A stretch of 64,000 nucleotides of DNA from Falsirhodobacter deserti (GCF_004015795.1 NZ_ML137218.1:297548-361547), one strand, 5' to 3'. Shown: positions 8,301 through 16,257, numbered from the stretch's first letter. Notes: generated by a model from the letters alone, not told the origin. Numbers and translations: made by a program.

Positions 8301-10601
8301 ACCGTGAAGCTGCTCGATAATGACTATAAAGGGCACGTCATCGACTATGACGCGATGGTCAATCGGTCCTGCGATGAGAAAACAGCCCACTTCCCGTTGA
8401 TCCGGACTGTTACGCCGACATGGGACAACGAGGCGCGCCGCCCGGGGCGAGGCATGATCATCCACGGTTCGACCCCGGAAAAGTTCCAGAACTGGGTCGA
8501 GCAGATGCTGGATTTCGCGCAATCGAACCCGGTTCATGGCGAGAACCTGATTTGCGTCAATGCATGGAATGAATGGGCCGAGGGCGCTGTTCTCGAGCCG
8601 GATGTGCATCACGGTGCCGCCTATCTGAACGCGCTGTCTCGTGCCCTGCACGGCGCTCGAAATCGCGGCAAGTCAGCGCGCACCAAGATTGTTCTTGTCG
8701 GACATGACGCCAATATCAACGGCGCGCAGATGCTCGCCTTGAACCTCGGCCAGACACTCACGCGCGATTTCGGTGTCGAGGTGGCGTATGTGCTGGGGGC
8801 CGAGGGCCCATTGCTCGAGCACTACCGCGCTATCGGGACTGTGCATTTGGCGACCGGCAACTCGCTGAGCACCGAGAAGATCTTTGACGAACTCGCGAAA
8901 AAAGGCTTTTCTCTGTGTATCACGAACACCACGCCCTCTGGCCGGATGGTTCCCGCGATGAAGCGGGCCGGGCTTACGGTCGTGTCCCTGATCCACGAAC
9001 TGCCGAGCCTGCTGAAATCCTATAACCTGACAGCAGAGGCCACGGCCATTGCTCAGCACTCGGACCATGTGATCTTCCCCGCCGAGGTGGTGCGCGACGG
9101 TTTCATTGGGTTTGCGGGCGAGATTGCCCACAAGGCCGAAGTCTTCCCGCAGGGCCTTTACAACACCAGCGTGCTTCAGGTTCCGGCGGGCGACAATGGC
9201 CTTCGCGCCGAGCTTGGCCTGTCGGCAAAGACCAAAATCGTCCTTGGTGTTGGCTATGCGGATCTCCGCAAGGGGATCGATCGCTTCGTCAGCGCCGGTT
9301 TGTCGACCTGCTCGGCTCATGACGACATCGCCTTTATTTGGGTGGGCGCGCCTGCGGGCGAGGTGCTCAACTGGTTCCAGCCCGAGATCGATGCGTCGGG
9401 CTTTGGTGACCGGATCCGCATCCTTGGCCACCGGGACGATATAGCCCGGTTCTTTGCCGCCTCGGACGCGTTCTACCTTTCCTCGCGCGAAGATCCGTTC
9501 CCGTCCGTCGTGCTCGAAGCTTTGGCTGTCGGTCTGCCGGTGATCGGACACAAGGGATGCGGTGGCTGTGATACGCTCATCGAAAAGCATGGGGCCTTGG
9601 TGGATCAGGCCGACCCGATGGCCGCCGCGGGCAAGATCTTGGATCTCGTGAAGCGCAGCAATCACCGTGCCGCCGCGGCGCGCCGTGCCGAAGTTGAGGA
9701 AAACTATAACTTCCCCAACTACGTGTTCGGCCTGGTGCAGCGCCTCCAGCAGGATCTGCCGACCGTGTCCGCTGTGGTACCCAACTACAAGTACGAGGCC
9801 TATATCGGGGAACGACTACGTAGCGTCTTCGATCAGGCCCTGCCGCTGCGCGAAGTCATCGTCCTCGACGATGCCTCGCCCGACGACAGCGTCGCGGAAA
9901 TCACCCGCACGGCCGAGGCCGCCAGTCGGCTCATCGACCTGCATGTCAATGAAACCAACAGCGGCTCTCCGTTCCCGCAGTGGCGCAAGGGCGTCGAACT
10001 GGCGCAGGGCGAATACGTCTGGATTGCCGAGGCCGACGACATAGCCGACCCCAGATTTGCGGCCCGGCTCGTCGATCAGATGCGGATGGCCGGCTGCGTC
10101 CTGGGCTTCACGGACAGCGCCCAGATCAATGAGCACGGCGAGCCGATCGGAGCCAGCTATCGGCCCTATATCAACGAGATCGAGCCGGGGGCCTTCGACA
10201 AGCCCTTCAACATGGACGGGCCCGAGTTTCTCGCCCGGTTCCTGGCGGTCAAGAACGTGATCCTCAACGTGTCGGGCGTGATCTTCCACCGCCAGACCCT
10301 GCTGGATGCCTTCGAGGCCGTGGGCGACGAGCTTTACACCTATAACGTCGCCGGTGACTGGCGACTGTACGCCGAGATCTGCGCCAAACCCGGCAACGTC
10401 GTCAGCTTCATCCCCGACCCCCTCAACACCCACCGCCGCCACTCCATCAGCGTCACCCACGCCCTCAAAGTGGAGAAACACCTTGCCGAAATCGCCGAAA
10501 TGCATAGGCTAGCAGGGGAGAAGGTGGCATTGAGTGCTGAAAAGTTGGCGCAACAAGAAGAAAATTATCGGCAGTGCGTTGCACATTTGACGAAGCACTA
10601 A
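5379..10601 (+). CDS. Three-module glycosyltransferase (WbsX-like + GT4 + GT2)
   Basis: This 1740-aa cytoplasmic protein probably adds several sugars during surface polysaccharide (O-antigen or capsule) assembly. Residues 1-240 look like a GT-A-like nucleotide-sugar domain (HSDSQGTEP, LLIQADAEC), and 250-600 is unassigned. At about 625-710 it has tandem FDEDYYLS/HYLFTGWKEGRDP-type repeats common in WbsX proteins. Residues about 746-1090 are a WbsX (Glyco_hydro_99-like) domain (LAYYLPQFHSVPVNDENWG, WANENWTRTWDG, NAWNEWAEG). Residues 1103-1437 are a GT4 domain (GHDANINGAQ, then EDPFPSVVLEALAVGLPVIG). Residues 1463-1740 are a GT2 domain (VVPNYKYEAYIGERL, VLDDASPDDS). The start overlaps the stop of the broken upstream gene. 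A pyruvyl-transferase-like gene follows 22 bp downstream, so the two probably form an operon. Confidence 0.88.
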   Translation: MIETLRKLSVGIISWEGKTSAAQAIATQASAIVQDVVVVHSDSQGTEPIGNGTWITVPNALFFGGKFARLLEAVDPKNALLLIQADAECADWVALIRRFAHRLNQRPTLGLWSPAIDNTPFPLSVVAQGLVQDDLLRVTQTDAIVLGMTQSVAEHLRTLDYSANNLGWGVDWAAVAYCEKTGLEAFCDLSQCVAHPQSRGYDASNAEHQMQLFLEQLDPDSQDTIQRLKRNIELQNIRRFSRNNGSIGSESRRTGMDIHSDISQSDLLDQVNSLFVRHASVIIDLPEGKTAAVLMADGTLHRPVERSEPIRLPKVLDFDDVRLEEVSKELTTDGKWSCPGQSTVQYVFEPEAKGVRADLIVPVELDSSLGDVRLQFGAAVHRGNVDILIEWYDTLDHDSRDEVWIKLDPTFTGQRDVADYQKIDIHIPNTGATRIVKIGICYWNNIGASEPGVVLCTRPYLMSSAQAIGGSMPIVMTSDGDQAGTLQEIALPASREPISLVVGDEIYPLLAKPDRIARFESEDGQIFAWSNSYAHYSLVINGRPSRVLWLGPEKKQLSISKDLLGDRGTQIELRDPTGNIIFATYAPVELSAEAPVEGPVAVVNASTPVPSAPQPVDGEAPQRHPDAWALEEFFDEDYYLSGFPPEDRPQDARSHYLFTGWKEGRDPAAWFSTWHYLSTHQDVAAAGMNPFLHYCVAGHIEGRKLVQQGRTGGKSVYDAHAYAVAPGPHFEEFDPNIGVGRRKRAKVLAYYLPQFHSVPVNDENWGTGFTEWRNLPRALPRFYGHIQPRIPRDLGCYDLSEGDVMRRQIEMAKAAGLFGFCFYHYWFDGERVLETPVERLMADPSLDFPFCLMWANENWTRTWDGSEKEVILGQNYREEDDILFIDDVARHMKDPRYIRIGDRPLFFIYRPGQIPNSGATIDRWRSLLAERHDLTPLILMAQGFGDLDPRAHGLDGAIEFPPHKVCQDLPPINATVKLLDNDYKGHVIDYDAMVNRSCDEKTAHFPLIRTVTPTWDNEARRPGRGMIIHGSTPEKFQNWVEQMLDFAQSNPVHGENLICVNAWNEWAEGAVLEPDVHHGAAYLNALSRALHGARNRGKSARTKIVLVGHDANINGAQMLALNLGQTLTRDFGVEVAYVLGAEGPLLEHYRAIGTVHLATGNSLSTEKIFDELAKKGFSLCITNTTPSGRMVPAMKRAGLTVVSLIHELPSLLKSYNLTAEATAIAQHSDHVIFPAEVVRDGFIGFAGEIAHKAEVFPQGLYNTSVLQVPAGDNGLRAELGLSAKTKIVLGVGYADLRKGIDRFVSAGLSTCSAHDDIAFIWVGAPAGEVLNWFQPEIDASGFGDRIRILGHRDDIARFFAASDAFYLSSREDPFPSVVLEALAVGLPVIGHKGCGGCDTLIEKHGALVDQADPMAAAGKILDLVKRSNHRAAAARRAEVEENYNFPNYVFGLVQRLQQDLPTVSAVVPNYKYEAYIGERLRSVFDQALPLREVIVLDDASPDDSVAEITRTAEAASRLIDLHVNETNSGSPFPQWRKGVELAQGEYVWIAEADDIADPRFAARLVDQMRMAGCVLGFTDSAQINEHGEPIGASYRPYINEIEPGAFDKPFNMDGPEFLARFLAVKNVILNVSGVIFHRQTLLDAFEAVGDELYTYNVAGDWRLYAEICAKPGNVVSFIPDPLNTHRRHSISVTHALKVEKHLAEIAEMHRLAGEKVALSAEKLAQQEENYRQCVAHLTKH

Positions 10602-10623
10602 CGAGCAGCTGGAGAATGCAGGA

Positions 10624-11736
10624 ATGTCGATCGCCGTCGTATCAATCGCACGGGAATACAACGTCTCGCCCGAGATGCCTTTTGACACGCTTTACGAGGC
10701 GATTGGCAAGAACACCGGTAACTTGATGTTCACCGAAGCGGCATTTCGACTGATCGACGATGAAATGGTGCACGTGGGATTCGGTTTCGACCCAATAGAC
10801 GTCAACAAGCGTCACTCGTGCATGGTGATTCCGGCTGCGAATTGGTTGAATAAAAAATCAAATTGGGATTTCTTGGTCGATAAACTTGAGAAACTAACCA
10901 TTCCTGTCGTTGTCATAGGGCTGGGTCTGCAAGCGGACACAAATAATCTTGACGCAGTAGAAGTCAGTCCTTCGGCGCTGAGGCTTGCTCAGTTTCTTGG
11001 AAGGTCAAGTCCCGCGATTTCCGTTAGGGGTAATTTTACAAGGGATTGGCTGATTGGGAACGGAATCACCAATGTTGTAACAACAGGGTGCCCTTCTCTT
11101 TATATGAAAGCATTCGATGACAGTCCATCGAGCAGCACCAAAAAAATTGTTCTTCAGTCAACCAGATACGGAGTAAACGCCTCGTTTGTTAAATCCGAGG
11201 GAATAAATCGAAAGCTCTTTGCGCTCTCTGCTGCCTTGAATCTTCCGATGGTCTATCAGTCAGAAGCGCAGGAAATGAGACTGCTTGCCACCGAAGAATC
11301 GGCGTATTCGCTGTCAGAGAATGAACAAAATCTTCTCGCCGCGACCTATTTGGCCAACGACACAGATGGTGTAGATAGGTATATGCGAAGAAACGCCAAG
11401 GTTTTCTATAACTTGTCCGAATGGTCGAAGTACTTGCGCAAGCATAAAGGTGTGATCGGCACCCGCCTACATGGATCCATTATTGCTCTCAACAGCGGTA
11501 AACCCGCCGTACTCGTCCCGCACGATTCGAGGACGGCGGAAGTTGCAAGTTTCGCAGGAATTCCAGTAGCATTTGGTCCTGATGTTCGTGGCTGTCAGAC
11601 TCTTGATGATCTGAACGATGTACTCGCAACTTCGTCGATTGAACACTATCGCGACATCCGGTCGCGAAACCAATCCGTGTTCTCCGCCTTTTTGAAAGAA
11701 ACGGGTTTAAAGCCTAAGGCATCTGCAATGTACTAA
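10624..11736 (+). CDS. Polysaccharide pyruvyl transferase family protein
   Basis: This 370-aa protein is of the PS_pyruv_trans family, which moves pyruvate from phosphoenolpyruvate to a sugar to make ketal decorations on exopolysaccharides; members also act in other glycan modifications. Supporting motifs are NTGNLMFTEAA near the N-terminus, VVVIGLGLQAD, the SVRGNFTRDWL segment, and the C-terminal GTRLHGSIIALNSGKPAVLV that is typical of the family. The start ATG follows a GCAGGA. The gene lies 22 bp after the large glycosyltransferase, so it probably modifies that product. Its base composition is noticeably more AT-rich than the core genes to the right, suggesting horizontal origin. The exact acceptor is unknown. 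Confidence 0.8.
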   Translation: MSIAVVSIAREYNVSPEMPFDTLYEAIGKNTGNLMFTEAAFRLIDDEMVHVGFGFDPIDVNKRHSCMVIPAANWLNKKSNWDFLVDKLEKLTIPVVVIGLGLQADTNNLDAVEVSPSALRLAQFLGRSSPAISVRGNFTRDWLIGNGITNVVTTGCPSLYMKAFDDSPSSSTKKIVLQSTRYGVNASFVKSEGINRKLFALSAALNLPMVYQSEAQEMRLLATEESAYSLSENEQNLLAATYLANDTDGVDRYMRRNAKVFYNLSEWSKYLRKHKGVIGTRLHGSIIALNSGKPAVLVPHDSRTAEVASFAGIPVAFGPDVRGCQTLDDLNDVLATSSIEHYRDIRSRNQSVFSAFLKETGLKPKASAMY

Positions 11737-11766
11737 ACTACCATCCCAGTGTAATACAACTTGCAC

Positions 11767-11835
11767 ATGCAGGATATTCCTCCCCTCATCCTCGTCTTTG
11801 GCGTGCGCCAGTCGGGGACGTCGCTTCTAGAGTAA
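11767..11835 (+). pseudogene. N-terminal sulfotransferase fragment (22 codons)
   Basis: A short frame reads MQDIPPLILVFGVRQSGTSLLE and then TAA. The VFGVRQSGTSLL stretch is a typical sulfotransferase phosphosulfate-binding loop placed at the expected distance from the N-terminus, but the rest of the gene is missing. It is the relic of a second sulfotransferase gene downstream of the glycan operon. Confidence 0.6.
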
Positions 11836-11901
11836 GGTGGATAACTTCCCCGCCACGATCAGGCACCTCGCGATGTCGGACTTAAACAAGGATCTCGAGC
11901 T

Positions 11902-12015
11902 TTGAAGATCGAACTCAACCCTAATCTCGACGTGGTTCTATCCGAACCGACGAACAGTATTGTCTTCATCCATGTCGGAAAGTGCGCGGGCGAAAGTATC
12001 ATGCACGCATTGCGG
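11902..12015 (+). pseudogene. 5' end of a sulfotransferase gene cut by IS3 element 2
   Basis: From a TTG at 11902, 38 codons read to NSIVFIHVGKCAGESIMHAL and stop at the left end of the IS3 element. The FIHVGKCAGESI pattern is the PAPS-binding loop of sulfotransferase family 2 (compare IHIPKCAGTS). No matching continuation is found on the other side of the IS (16258 onward), so the insertion was accompanied or followed by loss of the 3' part. Confidence 0.6.
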
Positions 12016-12078
12016 TGACCTGCTACGAGATTTTTCCTCCATCGTTGATTAGAGTCTGGCCCAACTCGAGGACGGACA

Positions 12079-12345
12079 ATGAAGCGAACGAGATTCACGG
12101 ACGAACAGATTATCGGCATTCTTGGCGAGCACGAGGCAGGTGCGAAGTGCGCGGACCTGTGCCGCAAGCACGGCATGTCCGAAGGCACCTTCTACAACTG
12201 GAAGGCCAAGTTCGGCGGCATGACGGTGTCAGAAGCCAAGCGGCTGAAGGCGCTCGAGGATGAGAACGCCAAGCTGAAGAAGCTTTTGGCCGAGCAGATG
12301 CTGGATCTGGCCGCGAGGAAGGATCTGGTTTCAAAAAAGTGGTAG
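12079..12345 (+). CDS. IS3-family transposase OrfA (element 2)
   Basis: The 88-aa DNA-binding half has a Transposase_8 helix-turn-helix (RFTDEQIIGILGEHEAG...GMSEGTFYNWKAKFGG) and a zipper-like helix (LEDENAKLKKLLAEQMLD). It ends VSKKW with an A6G slip site just before the stop, and orfB follows in the -1 frame. It shares the family layout with the element 1 OrfA but only about half its residues, so the two elements are distinct IS3 types. Its orfB is disrupted by two insertions, so no complete OrfAB can be made from this copy. Confidence 0.9.
   Translation: MKRTRFTDEQIIGILGEHEAGAKCADLCRKHGMSEGTFYNWKAKFGGMTVSEAKRLKALEDENAKLKKLLAEQMLDLAARKDLVSKKW
12333..12339 (+). other. Programmed -1 frameshift site of IS3 element 2
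   Basis: The A AAA AAG heptamer at the end of orfA, with orfB open in the -1 frame from 12339, is the usual IS3 signal for OrfAB synthesis. Confidence 0.8.
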
Positions 12346-12796
12346 GGCCCGCCGTGAAGCGTGAAGCCGTCGCGTATCTTCGGGCCGAGCATGGCTTGTC
12401 GGAGCGGCGGGCCTGCCACATCGTCGGCGCGGATCGCAAGATGGTTCGCTACCGGGCGCAGCGTGCGCCGGACACAGTGCTGCGCGGTCGGTTACGGGAT
12501 CTGGCCAATGAGCGCTGGAGGTTTGGCTATCGGCGGCTCTTCGTGCTGCTGCGCCGCCAAGGCGAGCCGTCCGGGATCAACCGGATCTATCGGCTCTACC
12601 GCGAGGAAGGGCTGACGGTCCGCAAACGGAAAGCCCGGCGCAAAGCAGTGGGAACGCGGGCCCCTATCCTGGTCGTTGCACAACCCAATGCACGCTGGTC
12701 GCTGGATTTCGTCCATGACCAGTTCGCCAATGGTCAGCGCTTCCGCGTTCTCAACGTGGTCGATGACGTCACGCGTGAATGCTTGGCTGCGATCCC

Positions 12797-14129
12797 GGGA
12801 GTGTCTGACACTCTGTGTATCTGACGGGGCCCATACGGTTTTCAGATACAGTCAGGCGTCGAAGCGCCCGGCGAACATTCTGGCCAGCTGATTGCGGGCC
12901 GCAACCCATTCACGAACCGCACGACCGCCCTTCTCGAAGTTGCGGGTGGCCAGGTAGATCAGCTTGGTCGCGGCCTCCGCGGTGGGGAATGAGCCCTTGG
13001 TCTTCAGCGTCTTCCGCAGCACCCGGTTCAGCGACTCCACGGCGTTGGTGGTGTAGATGATCTTCCGGATCGCTGCGCTGAAGGCAAAGAACGGGATCGC
13101 CTCGGCCCAGGCCCGGCGCCAGGCCGGGGCAATGGAGGGGGATTTCCCGGCCCATTTCTCCTCGAACCCGTCCAACTGTCGGGCGGCCTCCTCCGCCGTC
13201 GGGGCCTGGTAGATCGGGCGCAGATCGGCGGCCACGGCCTTGCGGTCCTTCCAGCTGCAGAAGTTCATCGAATGCCGGATCAGGTGAACGATGCAGGTCT
13301 GAACTGTGGTATCCGGGAAGGCCGCTGTGATGGCTTGCGGGAAGCCCTTCAGGCCGTCCACGACCGCGATCAGGATGTCCTGAACCCCCCGGTTGCGCAG
13401 TTCGTTCATCACCGACAGCCAGAACTTGGCGCCCTCGTTGTCGGCGATCCAGAGTCCGAGGACCTCGCGCTCCCCATCCCTGGTGACACCCAGGGCGATG
13501 TAGACCGCCTTGTTCTTGACCATCCGACTGTCGGCATCGCGGATCTTGACCCTGAGCGCGTCGAAAATGACGATCGGATACATCCGGTCCAGCGCCCGGT
13601 GCTGCCACTCGCGCACCTCGTCCAGAACTGCATCGGTCACGCGGCTGATCAGGTCGGGCGAGACCCGCAGGCCATACAGATCCTCAAGATGGGACTGGAT
13701 GTCGCGCACCGACAAACCGGCGGCATAGAGCCCGATGATCTTGTCATCCACCCCGTCGATCCGGGTCTGACCCTTCTTCACCAGCTCAGGCTCAAAGCTG
13801 CCATCCCGGTCGCGCGGAACCGACAGCGGCACCTCGCTATCCGAACCCTTGACCCGCTTGGTTGAAATCCCGTTGCGGCGGTTCGATTGTTCCGGCGGGG
13901 CCTCGGCACCGGCCTCATAGCCCAGATGCGCGGTCAGTTCGGCCCCGAGCATCCGTTCCATCAGACGGATCTTCAGCTCCTTCATCAGCCCGGCCTCGCC
14001 CAGCCGATCGTCAGGCCGCTTGCAGCCCTTCAGCAGCTCGTCCAGCAATTCGTTCGACATCGTCATCAGCCTTGCTCCTCTCAGGAAGCATGGACCACAG
14101 CACGAATACACAGAAGCTCGGACACTCTC
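12797..14129 (-). mobile_element. IS256-family element with 8-bp target duplication
   Basis: The 1333-bp element is flanked by GCGATCCC at 12789-12796 and 14130-14137. Imperfect 24-bp terminal repeats are seen: GGGAGTGTCTGACACTCTGT on the left against GAGAGTGTCCGAGCTTCTGT read inward from the right. Removing the element and one 8-bp copy restores the IS3 orfB frame (AAIPDTSISGRR), which confirms the borders. Confidence 0.95.
12852..14066 (-). CDS. IS256-family transposase
   Basis: The 404-aa Transposase_mut (MULE-like) protein has the conserved start NELLDELLKGCKRPDDRLGE...ELTAHLGYE, the SVRDIQSHLEDLYG segment, and DDE-type candidates: Asp in VIFDALRVKI, Asp in VVDGLKGFP and Glu in TTNAVESLNRVLRKT. 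The start at 14066 (MTMSNELLDEL) follows GAGGAG; a longer reading from 14111 would include the terminal region of the element and is less likely. The frame is complete and both ends are present, so the element may be active. It lies inside orfB of IS3 element 2, on the opposite strand. Confidence 0.93.
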   Translation of the reverse strand: MTMSNELLDELLKGCKRPDDRLGEAGLMKELKIRLMERMLGAELTAHLGYEAGAEAPPEQSNRRNGISTKRVKGSDSEVPLSVPRDRDGSFEPELVKKGQTRIDGVDDKIIGLYAAGLSVRDIQSHLEDLYGLRVSPDLISRVTDAVLDEVREWQHRALDRMYPIVIFDALRVKIRDADSRMVKNKAVYIALGVTRDGEREVLGLWIADNEGAKFWLSVMNELRNRGVQDILIAVVDGLKGFPQAITAAFPDTTVQTCIVHLIRHSMNFCSWKDRKAVAADLRPIYQAPTAEEAARQLDGFEEKWAGKSPSIAPAWRRAWAEAIPFFAFSAAIRKIIYTTNAVESLNRVLRKTLKTKGSFPTAEAATKLIYLATRNFEKGGRAVREWVAARNQLARMFAGRFDA

Positions 14130-14227
14130 GCGATCCCTGACACCTCGATATCAGGGCGCCGTGTCGCGCGTGAACTGACGGCCCTGATCGAACGCCGTGG
14201 AAAGCCTGGCATGATTGTCAGCGACAA

Positions 14228-14439
14228 CGTCCTATGCCGGGAGCGATTTGCCGTTTTGAGCATCAGATCACGGGGCATCCGAGCGACCGGATGCCTTTTG
14301 AATAGTTGCCCAGGCGGGCTCCGCCGTCAAGAAGTGGTCTCTTCCATATCAAATACAGGGTCGGCCACGATGCCGCCCTCACCGTCCTTAAGACGAGATC
14401 CTAAATCCCAAGCGGAAGGCCCGAACATTATCTACGAGG
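14228..14439 (-). ncRNA. Candidate bridge/seek RNA region of the IS1111-group element
   Basis: In IS1111-group elements the guide RNA is encoded in the non-coding end 3' of the transposase. This 212-bp region contains two clear stem-loops on either strand (GGCATCCG/CGGATGCC and GGCGG/CCGCC). It also contains GGCCCGAA (14418-14425, plus strand), which matches 7 of 8 bases of the target GGACCGAA beside copy 2 and shares GGCCCG with the target beside copy 1. The RNA ends and fold are not determinable by eye. In copy 1 the same region is split by an IS5 49 bp after the transposase stop. Confidence 0.4.
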
Positions 14440-15723
14440 TCAGGAGGCTGCCTCCACGGCTCTACAGAGAGGGGTCCTTCCGCCTGGGCTCGTCCCCTCG
14501 AAGAAGGGACGATAGGGTTCGCCGGATTTGATCACGGCGTGAATGGTGCGTGCCATCTTCGCAGCGATGGCAGTATAGGCTTTGCGGCGCAGATCGGGAT
14601 TGTGGCGATCCTGCGCTATGTAGCGCTCGAACTTGTCGCGGAAGCTGTTGGCGGGCTTCAGCACGGCGGCCTGACTGGCCAGCCAGAGTGTGCGACGCAG
14701 GCGGGCATTGCCATACTTCGAGATTTTGCTTCGTCCGCGGAATACGCCGGATTGCACGGTCGCGAGGTCCATACCGCAGAACTTCAGAAACTGGCGGTGA
14801 TGACGAAAGCGGCGCAGATCACCGGCTTCGGCCAGAACAGCCAGCGCATTGACAGGCCCGATCCCGGGTATCGTGCGCAGCAGCTGATAATCTGGATGGT
14901 CGGCCAGCAGCTCTGCCGCACGATCCTCGATGGCGTTGCGCTGCTGAACTAGGCTGCGTCCTTGCGCTAGAACGAGGCGGAACATCCGGATTGCATCTGA
15001 ATCTGGAGCGACAGGCAGACCCACGGCAGTCTTTGACGTCTCGTAGATATCCGCTAGAAGCGCCGCCTTGCCAGCGCGGCGACCAATTACCGGCCAGGCA
15101 GCCTCTATGAAAGCATCCTTGTCCATGGCGGTGATCATGTAGGGAGACGGAAAAGCCTCAAGGAACGCCAAAAACCAGTCACCACGAGAACTGCGGTGGA
15201 ACCGGTCCGCCTCTGGAAAATACAGGGGCAGGTAATGGGTCAGGAGACGATGCCACAGTTCGGTCTTCGACCGCGCAACCATCTCGTAGGTCTTCGATAG
15301 TTCCTGAATGTCGCATGTGCCAGCAACCAACGGGTCGTGAAAGACTTGCACCGCACCGATCTCCAGCATACGCAGGATGACCTGCGCATCCTTGGGATCG
15401 TTCTTGTCCCAGCTGTTGTGCAGCGCTTCCCGCGTGCGGGCGAGAGCGACGGAAGACACGAGCTTCAGCTCGAACCCCGCGGCCCCGAGGGCGAACATCA
15501 GCGCCCGGTGATAGTTGCCTGTCGCCTCGAAACCGACGGTGACAGGCAGACCGTATTCTATCAAAGCCGCGATGAGACGACGATAATCATCGGCGGTGTT
15601 CAAGACAGTCATCCGGCGGCGGCGCGACTTGCCGGGCGTAGCAATCAGCACCTCGTGCCGGTGTTTGGAAATGTCGATGCCTACCAGAACGCGGGCATCC
15701 AGAGTATGCTTAACCTTGGCCAT
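14440..15723 (-). CDS. IS110-family (IS1111 group) RNA-guided transposase, copy 2
   Basis: This 427-aa DEDD recombinase has the same domains as copy 1: an RuvC-like N-terminal part ([22 protein letters not shown]) and a C-terminal Transposase_20 part with [10 protein letters not shown]. The start ATG at 15721-15723 has GAGGAGA upstream. It differs from copy 1 by Ala for Val in [10 protein letters not shown] and Ala for Ser in [10 protein letters not shown]. In this copy the 3' non-coding region is unbroken, so this is the copy able to express both transposase and guide RNA. It could in principle also serve copy 1. Confidence 0.93.
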   Translation of the reverse strand: MAKVKHTLDARVLVGIDISKHRHEVLIATPGKSRRRRMTVLNTADDYRRLIAALIEYGLPVTVGFEATGNYHRALMFALGAAGFELKLVSSVALARTREALHNSWDKNDPKDAQVILRMLEIGAVQVFHDPLVAGTCDIQELSKTYEMVARSKTELWHRLLTHYLPLYFPEADRFHRSSRGDWFLAFLEAFPSPYMITAMDKDAFIEAAWPVIGRRAGKAALLADIYETSKTAVGLPVAPDSDAIRMFRLVLAQGRSLVQQRNAIEDRAAELLADHPDYQLLRTIPGIGPVNALAVLAEAGDLRRFRHHRQFLKFCGMDLATVQSGVFRGRSKISKYGNARLRRTLWLASQAAVLKPANSFRDKFERYIAQDRHNPDLRRKAYTAIAAKMARTIHAVIKSGEPYRPFFEGTSPGGRTPLCRAVEAAS

Positions 15724-16257
15724 GGCCGGTCTCCTCTGTGGTGTGGTTCGCAAAACCACCATAGAGACCTGAGCGCCGGTTATGGCCGCCTGCTGCGCAT
15801 TTTGGAGGCTGCGCAAGCGGCCATAACCTTCAACGGCCGATCATTCCCAACATGCTATGGGACCGAACTGACCAGTAACGCGATCCTGCGATGGTGCTCC
15901 GAGCACAAGGTCGAATGGCATTACATCGCGCCGGGCAAGCCGATGCAGAATGGTTTCGTCGAAAGCTTCAACGGCAGGATGCGCGATGAGCTGCTCAACG
16001 AGACTATGTTCCGCAACCTGGCCCATGCGCGGATCGTGATCTCCGCCTGGGCTGCAGACTACAATACAGAGCGCCCGCATTCAGCCTTGGACTACCAGAC
16101 CCCGGCTGACTACGCGCGGACCCTGACCACCGCAATCGCCCGACCCGCTGCGCGAGATGATAGCTCCGCGCGTCGCGCGATTGCTCAACCAGCGCCGATG
16201 GGCGTAAACACCAACCGGGCTCCGGTCGCGGCTGGATGAAAGATCAGCGGCAGGTCA

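Larger units (their letters stand above)
14228..15857 (-). mobile_element. IS1111-group (IS110 family) element, copy 2, uninterrupted
   Basis: The 1630-bp element is in the same orientation as copy 1 and nearly identical to it. The 5' side of the target is GACAA in both copies. The 3' side is CGGCCCGG in copy 1 and TGGGACCG in copy 2, that is, Asp-Asn-Gly codons of two different IS3 transposases. The subterminal inverted repeats match copy 1. A 212-bp non-coding 3' end (14228-14439) and a 134-bp 5' end flank the transposase gene. The 5' end includes a hairpin built from GGTTATGGCCGC and GCGGCCATAACC (15779-15829). Confidence 0.92.
12339..16239 (+). pseudogene. IS3-family transposase OrfB (element 2), split in three
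   Basis: Three exon-like pieces restore one DDE integrase. Piece 1 (12339-12796) covers the HTH_21 domain and the first Asp in WSLDFVHDQF, ending ECLAAIP. Piece 2 (14138-14227) reads DTSISGRRVARELTALIERR to IVSD-N. Piece 3 (15858-16239) starts [20 protein letters not shown], carries the Glu in [14 protein letters not shown] and runs to a TGA at 16239. An IS256-type insertion with an 8-bp duplication separates pieces 1 and 2. IS1111 copy 2 separates pieces 2 and 3, again at the Asp-Asn-Gly codons of the catalytic centre. Confidence 0.9.
12016..16257 (+). mobile_element. IS3-family element 2, interrupted by IS256 and IS1111 elements
   Basis: The ends are TGACCTGC...GATTTTTCC at 12016 and, inverted, GGATGAAAGATC...GCAGGTCA ending at 16257, with the TG...CA termini of the IS3 family. 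OrfA is complete. OrfB is cut twice, by an IS256-type element (12797-14129) and by IS1111 copy 2 (14228-15857). No perfect target duplication is visible (CGG on the left, AGG on the right). It differs clearly in sequence from IS3 element 1. Confidence 0.88.

Noticed and set aside
951-16257. Composite transposon bounded by the two IS3 elements
   Set aside because: The two IS3 elements are different types with different ends, so they could not move the intervening DNA together; only the IS1111 copies are homologous.
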